DNA of 46,914 nt from Acidimicrobiia bacterium (GTDB lineage: Bacteria > Actinomycetota > Acidimicrobiia > IMCC26256 > PALSA-555): positions 1 to 46,914 of the forward strand of contig DASZJD010000063.1 of assembly GCA_035948415.1 (NCBI GenBank). Direction: 5' to 3'. How positions within the stretch are numbered: position 1 is the first letter of the stretch; every line of letters starts with the position of its first letter. The translations under genes and the position numbers were made by a program. Below the pieces are notes generated by a model. The model had not been told where the DNA came from. It saw only the letters and a program-made list of their open reading frames with translations, and made no database searches. Positions 18,793 through 27,200 of the stretch are shown one piece after another.

Positions 18793-18815
18793 GCCCGGCC
18801 GCGAATCGGCCGGGC
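18793..18815. terminator. Bidirectional hairpin between convergent genes
   Basis: GCCCGGCCG (18793-18801) and CGGCCGGGC (18807-18815) form a perfect 9 bp stem with a 5 nt CGAAT loop. It lies in the 45 bp gap between the + strand GT-C gene ending at 18784 and the - strand epimerase gene ending at 18830. No T-run follows, which is usual for high-GC actinobacterial terminators. Confidence 0.6.
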
Positions 18816-18829
18816 GCTGCCCGCGCTCC

Positions 18830-19861
18830 CTACGGCAGGCGCTTCAGCGCCCGCAGCAGCCCGAGCCGAGCGGGGGACTGATGGTGCGAGCCGCTCGCCC
18901 CGTCGAGCTCGTGGCGGTGGGCGAGGAACCACTCGTAGGACTCGACGAGCATCGACGCGTTCGAGTGGCGAGGCTCCCACCCGAGCTCGGTGCGGGCCTT
19001 CGTGATGTCGAACCAGAGCGACTCGCCGTAGAGGAGCCAGTGGTAGGGGGCGAACGGGGCCAGGCCGAGCCGGGCCAGGCCCTGCATCGCGGCCCGGCTG
19101 GGCCCGATCGGTAGGGACCGCACCGTCGACCCGGTGCCGGCGTGATCGACGAGGGCTTGCAGCGTCTCGCGCATCGTCCCGAACTCGCCCGCGCCCACGT
19201 TGTAGACGGCCGGGCCCTCACGGTCCGCGGCGCGCAGGCAGGCGTCGGCGAGGTCGGAGGCGTGGACGAGCTGGTACCGGTTGGCGCCCCGGCTGAGCAC
19301 GTAGACCGGCGCGCCGTCGGCCACGAAGTCGAACAGCACCGCCATGATCCCGAGGCGGCCGTGGCCGAGGATCGTCCGGGGCCGGATGACGGTGACGTCG
19401 AGCCCGGCTCGGGCCGCCTCCTGGCACAGCAGCTCGGCCTCGAGCTTGGCCCGCCCGTAGTCCTCGAGCGGCCGGCGCCGGGAATCCTCGGTGACGGGGT
19501 TGGCGTCGGGGATGCCGAACACGGCGCTCGAGGACGTGTGCACGACCTTGGCCACGCCGGCGTCGCGCGCCGCCACGAGCAGGTTGGCCGTGCCGACCAC
19601 GTTCACCGACCGGAACAGCCGGCGATCCCGAGCCAGCGGGACCTGGGCCACGTTGTGGAGCACGACGTCGACGTCCTCGCACGCGGTCCGGAGCGCGTCT
19701 CGGTCCCGCACGTCGCCCGCCACCCACTCGAGCTCGTCCCGGCGCGCGGGCTCGTGGCGGTCGAAGACCCGCACCGTGTCGCCGCGCGCCAGCAGCCGCT
19801 CCACGAGCCCGCCCCCGAAGTAGCCGCTGCCCCCGGTCACGAGCACCGCTCGTCCGCTCAC
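18830..19861 (-). CDS. NAD-dependent sugar-nucleotide epimerase/dehydratase (extended SDR)
   Basis: A 343-residue Rossmann protein. The cofactor loop VTGGSGYFGGGL is near residues 8-19, Asp in VRVFDRHEP suggests NAD over NADP, VDVVLHNVAQVPL and TSSSAVFG carry the active-site Ser region, and YGRAKLEAE supplies the Tyr and Lys. The C-terminal part includes a conserved RYQLVHASDLADAC segment. Members act on UDP-, GDP- or dTDP-sugars, or on sterols (3-beta-HSD-like forms); the substrate is not clear. The GTG at 19861 overlaps the stop of the upstream epimerase (GTGA at 19858-19861), so the pair is translated together. It probably prepares nucleotide sugars for the glycan genes nearby. Confidence 0.82.
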   Translation of the reverse strand: MSGRAVLVTGGSGYFGGGLVERLLARGDTVRVFDRHEPARRDELEWVAGDVRDRDALRTACEDVDVVLHNVAQVPLARDRRLFRSVNVVGTANLLVAARDAGVAKVVHTSSSAVFGIPDANPVTEDSRRRPLEDYGRAKLEAELLCQEAARAGLDVTVIRPRTILGHGRLGIMAVLFDFVADGAPVYVLSRGANRYQLVHASDLADACLRAADREGPAVYNVGAGEFGTMRETLQALVDHAGTGSTVRSLPIGPSRAAMQGLARLGLAPFAPYHWLLYGESLWFDITKARTELGWEPRHSNASMLVESYEWFLAHRHELDGASGSHHQSPARLGLLRALKRLP

Positions 19862-20913
19862 AGCGGCGCCCCGTGCTCGAGGCACCACCGCACGCTGGCG
19901 CGCATCCCCTCGAGGAGCGCGACCTCGGGCTGGTAGTCGAGCTCGACCCGGGCCCGGGAGATGTCGCAGACGATGGTGTCCTTCAGCTCACCGAGGACGT
20001 GCACGGCCTGCACGTAGCGCCCCTGGCTCTGGAGGAGGCGGTCGAGCCGGGCCGCCAGCACGCCGGCCGCGGTCGGGAGTCGCGGCTGGCGGTGCGACAC
20101 CCGCAGCCCCTCGGCCTCGAGCGCGCTGCGGACGGTGTCGAGGACCTCTTGGAGCTGGTGGGGCTCGGCGTCGGCGATCCAGTACGCGCGTCCCGGCGCC
20201 GCCGCCGCCACCTCGGCGCGGAGCAGCCCGTGGACGAGGTTGCCGGTGTACACGAGCGAGCGTCGGTTCGTGCCCGTCCCGGGGAGCGGGAACCGGCCGC
20301 GTCGGACCGCGGCGAAGAAGCGGGTCTGCCGGGCGGGCTGGAACGGGCCGTAGAACCACGGCGGCCGCACGATCACGGTGGCGAGGTCGCCGCGGTCGTG
20401 GCTCAGCTGGACCAGCTGCTCGGCCTCGAGCTTCGACTTCCCGTAGCCCAGGTACGGGTCGTACGGGGAGTCCTCGGTGAACCGGTCGGTCGGGGTGGCG
20501 TTGGCGCCGAACGGGGAGTTCGACGAGACGTGGAGGAAGCGCGTCGCGCCCGCCCGGCGGGAGCGGTCGAGGACGAGCTGGGTGCCGCCGACGTTCACGT
20601 CGAAGAGCTCCCGAACCTCTCGCTCGGGGTGGATCACGCCGGCGGCGTGGAACACCGTCGGGGCCCGGACGCCGTCGAAGAGCCGGTCCAGGGTGACCGG
20701 ATCCCGGATGTCTCCGACCAGCGCCTCGATCCCGGGGGCGACGTTCTCGAGGAGGGGCGCGTCGTCCCGGTCGCGGACGAGGCAGCGGACGTGCTCCCGC
20801 GTCGGCGCCAGCGCCCGCACCAGGTTCTGGCCCAGCCATCCGGCGGCGCCGGTGACGACCGCGACCGACGACGGCGCCACGTCGGGCCGCGAGGTCGAGG
20901 GCTCCGCCTGCAC
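19858..20913 (-). CDS. NAD-dependent epimerase/dehydratase, 3-beta-HSD-like extended SDR
   Basis: A 351-residue extended SDR. The cofactor loop reads VVTGAAGWLGQNLVRAL, then DIRD, VFHAAGVIHPE, HVSSNSPFG and YGKSKLEAEQL with the catalytic Tyr/Lys, followed by VIVRPPWFYGPFQPARQ. The HAAG, HVSSNS and RPPWFYGP motifs are closest to NAD(P)H-dependent sugar or steroid epimerases. The frame is open far upstream into the Rieske gene, but family alignment begins near VAVVTGAAG. The GTG at 20913 is the best nearby start, though the ribosome site is weak. It is the first gene of a two-gene operon with 18830-19861. The two proteins are only moderately alike, so different steps are likely. Confidence 0.82.
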   Translation of the reverse strand: MQAEPSTSRPDVAPSSVAVVTGAAGWLGQNLVRALAPTREHVRCLVRDRDDAPLLENVAPGIEALVGDIRDPVTLDRLFDGVRAPTVFHAAGVIHPEREVRELFDVNVGGTQLVLDRSRRAGATRFLHVSSNSPFGANATPTDRFTEDSPYDPYLGYGKSKLEAEQLVQLSHDRGDLATVIVRPPWFYGPFQPARQTRFFAAVRRGRFPLPGTGTNRRSLVYTGNLVHGLLRAEVAAAAPGRAYWIADAEPHQLQEVLDTVRSALEAEGLRVSHRQPRLPTAAGVLAARLDRLLQSQGRYVQAVHVLGELKDTIVCDISRARVELDYQPEVALLEGMRASVRWCLEHGAPL

Positions 20914-21020
20914 GGGGCACGTCTTACCAGGCCCGATCGGGCCGACCCGCCCGGCGCGCCGCGAGACCGATCGGGAGCGGGTGGACGCCACCCGGGCCGG
21001 CCGCCTCGGCTCGGGGGGCC

Positions 21021-22304
21021 TCAGGCGTCGAGGTAGGCGTCGATCGTCCGGTGCATGTGCAGGAGGTTCGACTCCTGCCGCGGGTTCAGCCGCAGCCCGA
21101 CGAAGCCCCGCGACTTCATCCCGGCCTGGACCCGCTCCATGTTGGCGTAGTCCTGGTTCGTGATCGTGCCCCAGTCCCGGTCCCGCCAGTCCGGGTACGA
21201 CCGGTGCTCGGGCGGCCGCCAGGGCCGGTCCGGCCGGGGCCACTCGAGCACCCACGTGTCCTTGATGGCGGAATCGACGTCGACGCCGTTCGGGCGGACC
21301 CGGAACAGGATGGCGCTGCCCGGGTAGATCGGGCCGACCAGGTTCGGGAACACGTACACGTCGTCGGCGCTCGTCATCTGCTCGGGGTCGAGGCCGTCCA
21401 CGTCGACGCCCCGGCGGCGCAGCAGCTCGCGGCGACGCTGCTGGTAGGCCTCGAGCAGGCCCTGGTCCGCGGGCGGCGCCGCCCGCAGCTCGTCGACGAG
21501 GGCCCGCTCCTCGTGGAGGAAGGCGCCGCCGAGCCCGCCGACGAGCCCGGCCAGGATCTCCCCCTCGTCGACCTCGTCGTCGGCGAGCCCGAGCCGGGGG
21601 CTCGGGCGGAGGCGACGTCGCGCGCTGGGGAGCCGCCCGTAGTGGGCGTGCTTCCCGAGCTGCTCGTACTCGATGCTCACGTCGTCGGTCCACGGCAGCA
21701 GCTGGGGATGGGTGCCCTGCACGTGGTAGGCCTCGTTGAAGGCGTCCACCACCACCTTCCAGTTCGCGGGCAGCACCGTGGTCAGGTGGGACCGCAGCCG
21801 CAGCGCCTCGAGGTGGTACGGGCCGAGCAGGCCCGGGAGCGGGTCCAGGAACTCGAGGAGCGGCTCCGCGTCCGGGTCGAGGTTCACGAACACGAACCCG
21901 CCCCACCGCTCGCAGCGGACCTCGGTGAGCCCGAGCCCGGCGGGGACGGATCCGAACTCGTGGGCGTCGACGATCTCGAGCAGGCGGCCGTCGACGCCGT
22001 AGCGCCAGCCGTGGAAGGGGCAGGTCAGGGTGCCGTCGTCGGCGTGGCCGCAGCCGTCGGCGAGCCGGGTGCCGCGATGGAGGCAGGCGTTGTAGAAGGC
22101 CCGGATCGAATCGGGCCCGGCGCGCGCCACGAGCAGCGACTCCTCGCCGATCGTGTACTCGCAGTAGTCGCCGACGGAGCCGACCTGCTCCTCCCGGCAG
22201 GCGACCTGCCAGACCCGGGACCAGAGCCGCTCGAGCTCGAGCTGGAGGAAGGCGGGCGACACGTACCGCTCCTTCGGGATCAGCCCGTCCGACCCGCCGC
22301 GCAT
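21021..22304 (-). CDS. Rieske non-heme iron oxygenase, alpha subunit
   Basis: A 427-residue aromatic-ring-hydroxylating-type oxygenase. The [2Fe-2S] ligands are Cys74, His76, Cys95 and His98 (CLHRG and CPFHGW). The mononuclear iron site shows as FNEAYHVQGTH with His194 and His199, and the third carboxylate ligand is expected near QDYANMERVQ in the C-terminal part. Length and order fit the alpha subunit of ring-hydroxylating dioxygenases or of carnitine and choline-type monooxygenases. No ferredoxin or reductase gene lies beside it, so electron carriers must be encoded elsewhere. It diverges from the acyl-CoA synthetase at 22332 with only 27 bp between start codons, so the two promoters must overlap each other's coding ends or be shared. 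Substrate unknown. Confidence 0.9.
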   Translation of the reverse strand: MRGGSDGLIPKERYVSPAFLQLELERLWSRVWQVACREEQVGSVGDYCEYTIGEESLLVARAGPDSIRAFYNACLHRGTRLADGCGHADDGTLTCPFHGWRYGVDGRLLEIVDAHEFGSVPAGLGLTEVRCERWGGFVFVNLDPDAEPLLEFLDPLPGLLGPYHLEALRLRSHLTTVLPANWKVVVDAFNEAYHVQGTHPQLLPWTDDVSIEYEQLGKHAHYGRLPSARRRLRPSPRLGLADDEVDEGEILAGLVGGLGGAFLHEERALVDELRAAPPADQGLLEAYQQRRRELLRRRGVDVDGLDPEQMTSADDVYVFPNLVGPIYPGSAILFRVRPNGVDVDSAIKDTWVLEWPRPDRPWRPPEHRSYPDWRDRDWGTITNQDYANMERVQAGMKSRGFVGLRLNPRQESNLLHMHRTIDAYLDA

Positions 22305-22331
22305 GCGCCGACGGTAGCGTCGGGCCGCCCG

Positions 22332-23954
22332 ATGGAGTTCAACCTCGCCGACCTCTTCGAGTGCGTCGTCGACCACGTGGGCGACCGCGTCGCCGTGACC
22401 TGCGGGGAGCGGCACCTCACCTACGCGGCGCTTGACGCCCGGGCCAACCGGCTCGCCCACGGCCTCGCCGCGCTCGGGGTCGAGGCCGGGGAGCACGTCG
22501 CCTGCTACCTCCACACCAGCGTCGAGTACCTCGAGACGCTGCTGGCCTGCTACAAGATCCGGGCCGTCCCGGTGAACGTGAACGACCGCTACGTCGCCGA
22601 CGAGCTCGCCTACGTATGCCGCGACGCCGACGCCGTCGTCCTCGTCCACGACGACGACCTCCGCCCCCAGGTCGAGGGCCTCGCGGCGCGGGTCGAGACG
22701 CTGCGCCGGACGGTCGCGGTCGGCGACGGCGAGTACGGGGCCCTCGTCGCCGGGCGCGACCCCGGGCGCAACTTCGGGCCCCGATCCGCCGACGACCGCT
22801 ACATCCTCTATACCGGCGGGACGACCGGGCGCCCGAAGGGCGTCGTGTGGCGCCACGAGGACATCTTCTTCGCCGCCCTCGGCGGCGGGAACGCCGGCGG
22901 CCCGCCGATCACGCGCCCCGAGGCGATCGGCCCGGCCGCGGTCACGAACCGGGCCCAGCGCTTGGGCCCGTTCCTCCCGCCCGGCGACCCCGGCCCGGAG
23001 CAGTTCGTCGCCCTCGCGCTCGGCCCGCTCGCCCACGCCAGCGGCCAGTGGTCGGCGCTCGGCACCCTGCTCGGCGGCGGCCGGGTGGTCCTGTACCCCG
23101 GCCGCCACTTGGACCTCCGGGAGGTGCTCGAGCTCGTCGAGCGGGAGCGCGTGGGCATGCTGAACCTGGTCGGGGACGCCAGCGGCCGGCCGCTCCTCGA
23201 CGAGCTGCGCGCCGCCCCGGGCCGGCACGACACGTCGTCGCTGCGGGTCCTCGGCTCGGGGGGCAGCCTGCTGTCGGCCGACGTGAAGGCGGGGCTCCTG
23301 GCCGCGCTGCCGTCGGTCCTCACGGTCCTCGAGGCCGTCGGCTCGTCGGAGGCGCCGGTCCAGGCGCTCGCCCTCGTCGGCCCGGACCAGCCGGGGTCGG
23401 AGTCGCTGCGCTTCGCGCACCGTGACACCACGATGGTCGTCGACGAGGACCTGCGGCCCGTCAGCCCCGGCTCGGGGCAGGTGGGGCGCCTGGCCACGAC
23501 CGGCCGGACCCCGCTCGGCTACTACAAGGACCCCGCCAAGAGCGCGGCCACGTTCGTGGAGATCGACGGCCGACGCTGGACCCTGCCCGGCGACATGGCG
23601 ACCGTCGACGCCGACGGCGGCATCCGGCTCCTCGGCCGGGGCTCGATGTCGATCAACACCGGCGGCGAGAAGGTCTACCCCGAGGAGGTCGAGGCCGTCC
23701 TCCGGGCCCACCCCGCCGTCGCCGACGCCGTGGTCGTCGGCGTCCCCGACCCGCGGTGGGGGGAGCGGGTCGTGGCCGTCGTGGCGCCCGCGGGCGAGCC
23801 GTCCCCGTCGCTCGAGGACCTCCAGGCCCACTGCCGGTCCCGGCTGGCCGGCTACAAGGTCCCCCGCGTCCTGCACCTCGTGGAGCGGGTCGCCCGCTCG
23901 GCCGCCGGCAAGCCCGACTACCCGCAGATCCGCGCCGGCCTCGACGGGCGGTAG
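22332..23954 (+). CDS. Acyl-CoA synthetase (ANL superfamily)
   Basis: A 540-residue adenylate-forming enzyme that would activate a carboxylic acid with ATP and join it to CoA. The phosphate loop YTGGTTGRPKGVVWRHED lies near residues 159-176, the A5 segment EAVGSSEAP near 336, the A7 Asp in TLPGDMATVDADG, the hinge in LLGRGSMSINTGGEKVYPEEVE, and the C-terminal lysine in SAAGKPDYPQI. The GSMSINTGGEKVYPEEVE form is typical of fatty-acid or steroid-side-chain CoA ligases of actinobacteria (FadD3/FadD17-like). It diverges from a Rieske oxygenase, which suggests a shared catabolic pathway for a ring-bearing or branched acid; this is inference from position. ATG start. Confidence 0.88.
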   Translation: MEFNLADLFECVVDHVGDRVAVTCGERHLTYAALDARANRLAHGLAALGVEAGEHVACYLHTSVEYLETLLACYKIRAVPVNVNDRYVADELAYVCRDADAVVLVHDDDLRPQVEGLAARVETLRRTVAVGDGEYGALVAGRDPGRNFGPRSADDRYILYTGGTTGRPKGVVWRHEDIFFAALGGGNAGGPPITRPEAIGPAAVTNRAQRLGPFLPPGDPGPEQFVALALGPLAHASGQWSALGTLLGGGRVVLYPGRHLDLREVLELVERERVGMLNLVGDASGRPLLDELRAAPGRHDTSSLRVLGSGGSLLSADVKAGLLAALPSVLTVLEAVGSSEAPVQALALVGPDQPGSESLRFAHRDTTMVVDEDLRPVSPGSGQVGRLATTGRTPLGYYKDPAKSAATFVEIDGRRWTLPGDMATVDADGGIRLLGRGSMSINTGGEKVYPEEVEAVLRAHPAVADAVVVGVPDPRWGERVVAVVAPAGEPSPSLEDLQAHCRSRLAGYKVPRVLHLVERVARSAAGKPDYPQIRAGLDGR

Positions 23955-23963
23955 CCGACGCCG

Positions 23964-24236
23964 GATCGGGCTTCAGAACTCGCGGCGGGCTGCCGACGTT
24001 GGAACCACGAGGACCCCGACTGGGAGGTCGCCATGGTCCAGCTCCTGAGCCCCGCCACCGTCCCGCTGGCCGGGCACATCGTGGCCTGCCCGTGCTGCGG
24101 GTTCGCCCACGCCCTGCGCCCGATCGGGCATCGCGACTCGAGGCTGGTCGTGGACTGCGGCGAGCGCACCCTCGTGATGGGCAACGGCGGCACCCTGTAC
24201 CGCCGCCCCCGCGTCGTCACCGAACCCGCCTGAGCC
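23964..24236 (+). repeat. Cassette copy A (two-copy ~270 bp repeat)
   Basis: This segment is about nine-tenths identical by eye to 30886-31152. Similarity covers about 65 bp before the start codon, including GGCGGGCTGCCGACGTTGGA and a GGGAGGTCGCC ribosome-site block, and the whole small gene, and stops just after the stop codon. Both flanks then differ. I see no terminal inverted repeats or target duplication. The copy sits between an acyl-CoA synthetase gene and the end of the AftD-like gene. Confidence 0.85.
24033..24233 (+). CDS. 66-residue CPCC-motif micro-protein (intact copy)
   Basis: A small protein with cysteines at 19, 21 and 22 in ACPCCGFAHAL, His26, His33 and a lone Cys42 in VVDCGER, then a basic tail TLYRRPRVV. 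The CPCCG start resembles Cys-rich CPCC-type zinc-binding proteins, but the usual second CxxC is missing, so metal binding is only possible. It has no signal peptide or membrane helix. ATG start with GGGAGG six bases before it (24022-24027). The coding frame is supported by its conserved, although broken, second copy at 30954-31149: most differences before the break are silent or mild. No function is known to me. Confidence 0.7.
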   Translation: MVQLLSPATVPLAGHIVACPCCGFAHALRPIGHRDSRLVVDCGERTLVMGNGGTLYRRPRVVTEPA

Positions 24237-24248
24237 TCCCCCGGCCGC

Positions 24249-27200
24249 TCAGCCGTCGGCGTCGGGGCCCCAGTCCCCCCGTCGCCGCGAGCGGACGAGC
24301 TCCACCACCGCGTCGGCCGCCAGCAGCAGCACCGCGAGCAGCGCCACGACGTGGACGGCGTCGAAGAACGTCGGCCACTCGAAGACCGCCGGGTACAGGT
24401 GCCGCGTCTGCTGCACCACGACGTAGGCGCCGGCCGCCGCCAGCGCCGCGGGGGCGCCGACCGTGAGCAGCCACCGCAGCGGCGGGCGCAGCAGCACCGC
24501 CAGCGTCACCGCGCCCACGACGAGGCCCATCCACCAGGTGACGAGCAGCGAGGAGGCGATCGCGACCGCCAGCGTCGTCGAGACCACGGCCCGACGGGAC
24601 GGCGGCGAGCCCGACGAGCCGAACGGCGACCGGAACGCGAGCGGACGGTCGACGTGGGCGGCGTCGACCGGGATGCGGGGCCGTCGCGGCCGCAGCGCCA
24701 GGGCCGTGCAGAGGACCATCGTCACCGCCGAGATCGCGAGCGCGATCCAGATGCGCCGCTGCGGCGTCCACGTGAACGTGACCGACAGCGGACGTCCGTC
24801 CTTCGGGTTGACCCGCCACCCGTTCGAGATGCCGTCGACGAGCTTCGGGGCGCCGAGGTCGTGTCCGTTCACGGTGGCGCGCCAGCCGCTGTTGAAGCTC
24901 TCGCCGAGCACGAGCCAGAACGGGCCGGTGGGGTGCTGGACCCGAGCGTGGATCGTGGTCTCGCCGTTGCCCGTGACGTGCACGCGCGGGGCCGCGGCGG
25001 CCGGCGCCGCGGTGCTGCCGGCCGGCGCGTCGAGCGCCACCCCGGCCCCGCCGATGCCGGAGGCCAGGACGAGCCCGTCGAGGTTGATCCCGGTGCTCGC
25101 CCCGGGCGTCGCCCGCAGCTCGTGAGCGCCGGCGCCGAGGCGGAGCGGCGCCGCGGCGCCGCCCGACGGGTTGCACGACTCGACGGTGGCGGTGCCCCCG
25201 GAGGCGGCGGTGGCGGCGGAACCGACCACCCGGACCGGGTACGGCCGGCCGTCGACGGTCAGCAGGTCGGCGCGGCAGTCGCCGGGCAGCGTCGCCGGCA
25301 GCGGCGGCCGCTGCACGCCCGGGATCCCGAGCTCGGCGATGCCGACCGGCAGCGGCGTCGGGAGGTTCGTGTAGTACTCGGTCGTGTCGACGGGCCGCAC
25401 CGCGGTGATGGTGACGCGCACGTCGGCGCCGGTCAGCGCCGGGAACCGCACCGGCGCGCTGACGGTCGCGTTCTCGGCCGGCTGGTCGGGGACCGGGGGC
25501 ACGCTCACGGTCCGGGTCTGGCCGCCGGCGTCGATCTGCAGCTGGGTCGGGACCGAGTGCCGGCCGTCGGCGACGACCTGCAGGTCGAGGTGGTCGACGG
25601 TGGTCGGGTGGGCGAGCCGGACGTCGATCCACTGCCCGGTCGGGTCGCCCACCTGGGTCGTCCACGCCGTGGCCGGGTTGCCGTCGAGCGCCGAGGAGGC
25701 CCGGGCCAGGGCGGTCGTGGTCAGGTGCTCCGACGCGGTCGCGGTCACCCCGCCGGCGCTCGCGCCGGGGATCCCGAGGGCGGCGTCGAGGGCCGGGTCG
25801 GGGGCGCCGAGGTCGAGCCGGGCCGTGCCGACGAGGCCGAAGTCGCGCGCCGACGGCACCGTGAACGACCGCACGAGCGACGTCTCCTCCTCGGCGGTGT
25901 TCGGCGGCGCCAACACCGTGCGGAGGCGGGTCATCTCGTAGACGAGGGGGTGCGAGGTCGAGCGCGCCGCCGGGGACGACACCAGGTCGGTCGGCATGCG
26001 GACGACCTCGTCGACGTGCACGTCGCGGGTCGGCGCGGCGTCGTCGTGGAGCCGGATCTCGGCGAAGCCGACGCCGCTGGCGTGCGGGTAGGTCGGCTGG
26101 GGGCCGAGGTTGTCGGCGTCGACCGTGATCTCGAGCCGCGAGAAGTGGCGGCGGGGGAACGTCACCGTCTGGCCGGCGGCGGTCCGGGAGGCGGGGCCGA
26201 GGCCGACGGTCACCGGCGCGCCCGCGGCCTGGCCCCGGTCCGAGAACCGCAGGGTGGCGCGGGTGATGTACCGGTCGCGGGGGCCGGTGAGCGGCTGGAC
26301 CAGGTTCACGGTGCCGGTCGTGATCGGCCGGTCGAGGTCGGCCCGGAGGCGCTGCCCGTCGACGGCGTCGAAGGCGCCGACGGTCCAGGCCGTGCTCAGG
26401 TCGCCGTCGAACGCGCGCGCCGGGCGGTCCGCGGGCAGGTACCGGGCCGACGAGCCGTACCCGGTCGCCGAGACCGTGACGCCGCGCTGCTCCATGACGG
26501 TGGCGGCGTTCTCACCCGCGCCCGGGAACACGTTGAGCTGATTGTCGTTCGTGTCGGTCACGAGCGGCTGCTCGCCGGGGCGCTCGGTGTACCCGAGCTT
26601 GTAGTTGACGTTGTCCCAGCGCTGGGCCCGCTTGCGGTTCGTGTCGGTGACGACGAGGACGCTGTTGCCGTCGACGGCCCGGCGCAGGCCGGCCGGGTCC
26701 CCGGCGAACGACGCCGAGTACTGCACGAGCTCCTGCCCGGTGAGGAGGCGGGACTGGGCCAGGTCGATGAGGCCCTCGCCGTCACCCGAGACGAGCACCG
26801 ACGGGCCCGCGGCGTCGGCGCGCGCGATCGGGCGGGGCGACTGGACCGGGTAGTCCACGACCGGGGCCGGGTCCGGGGTCCCCGCCGGCAGCGCGAGCTC
26901 GCGCGCGTCGAGGAGGGGCAGCGTCAGCGGCGGGCTGAGGCCGTGGCCGAAGCCGGTGGGGGGCTGGAGCCCGGTCGGCGTCGGGGTGAAGAGGACCGAC
27001 GTGTCCTTCGGGCGGGCGAGGTCGAAGCGGTCGACCTGGAGGTCGTTGCGGAGCACCAGGTCCCCGACGCCGAGCAGCCGCGCGATCGGCGCCACCGACG
27101 CCGGCTCCAGCAGCCCGACCTGCAGGCGCCCGTCGAAGGCGTCGAGCAGGTTCGCCGAGGGCGCCGACCCGAACGGGATCAGCTCCCGGGCCGCGTAGGG

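Noticed and set aside
20914-21906. An apparent N-terminal extension of the epimerase at 19858-20913 into the Rieske gene
   Set aside because: It overlaps the Rieske gene in another frame and is Pro/Arg-rich; the SDR cofactor motif begins just after GTG 20913.
22305-23876. A - strand frame extending the Rieske protein to about 950 residues
   Set aside because: The extra part is antisense to the acyl-CoA synthetase and has no domain; the ATG at 22304 starts where family similarity begins.
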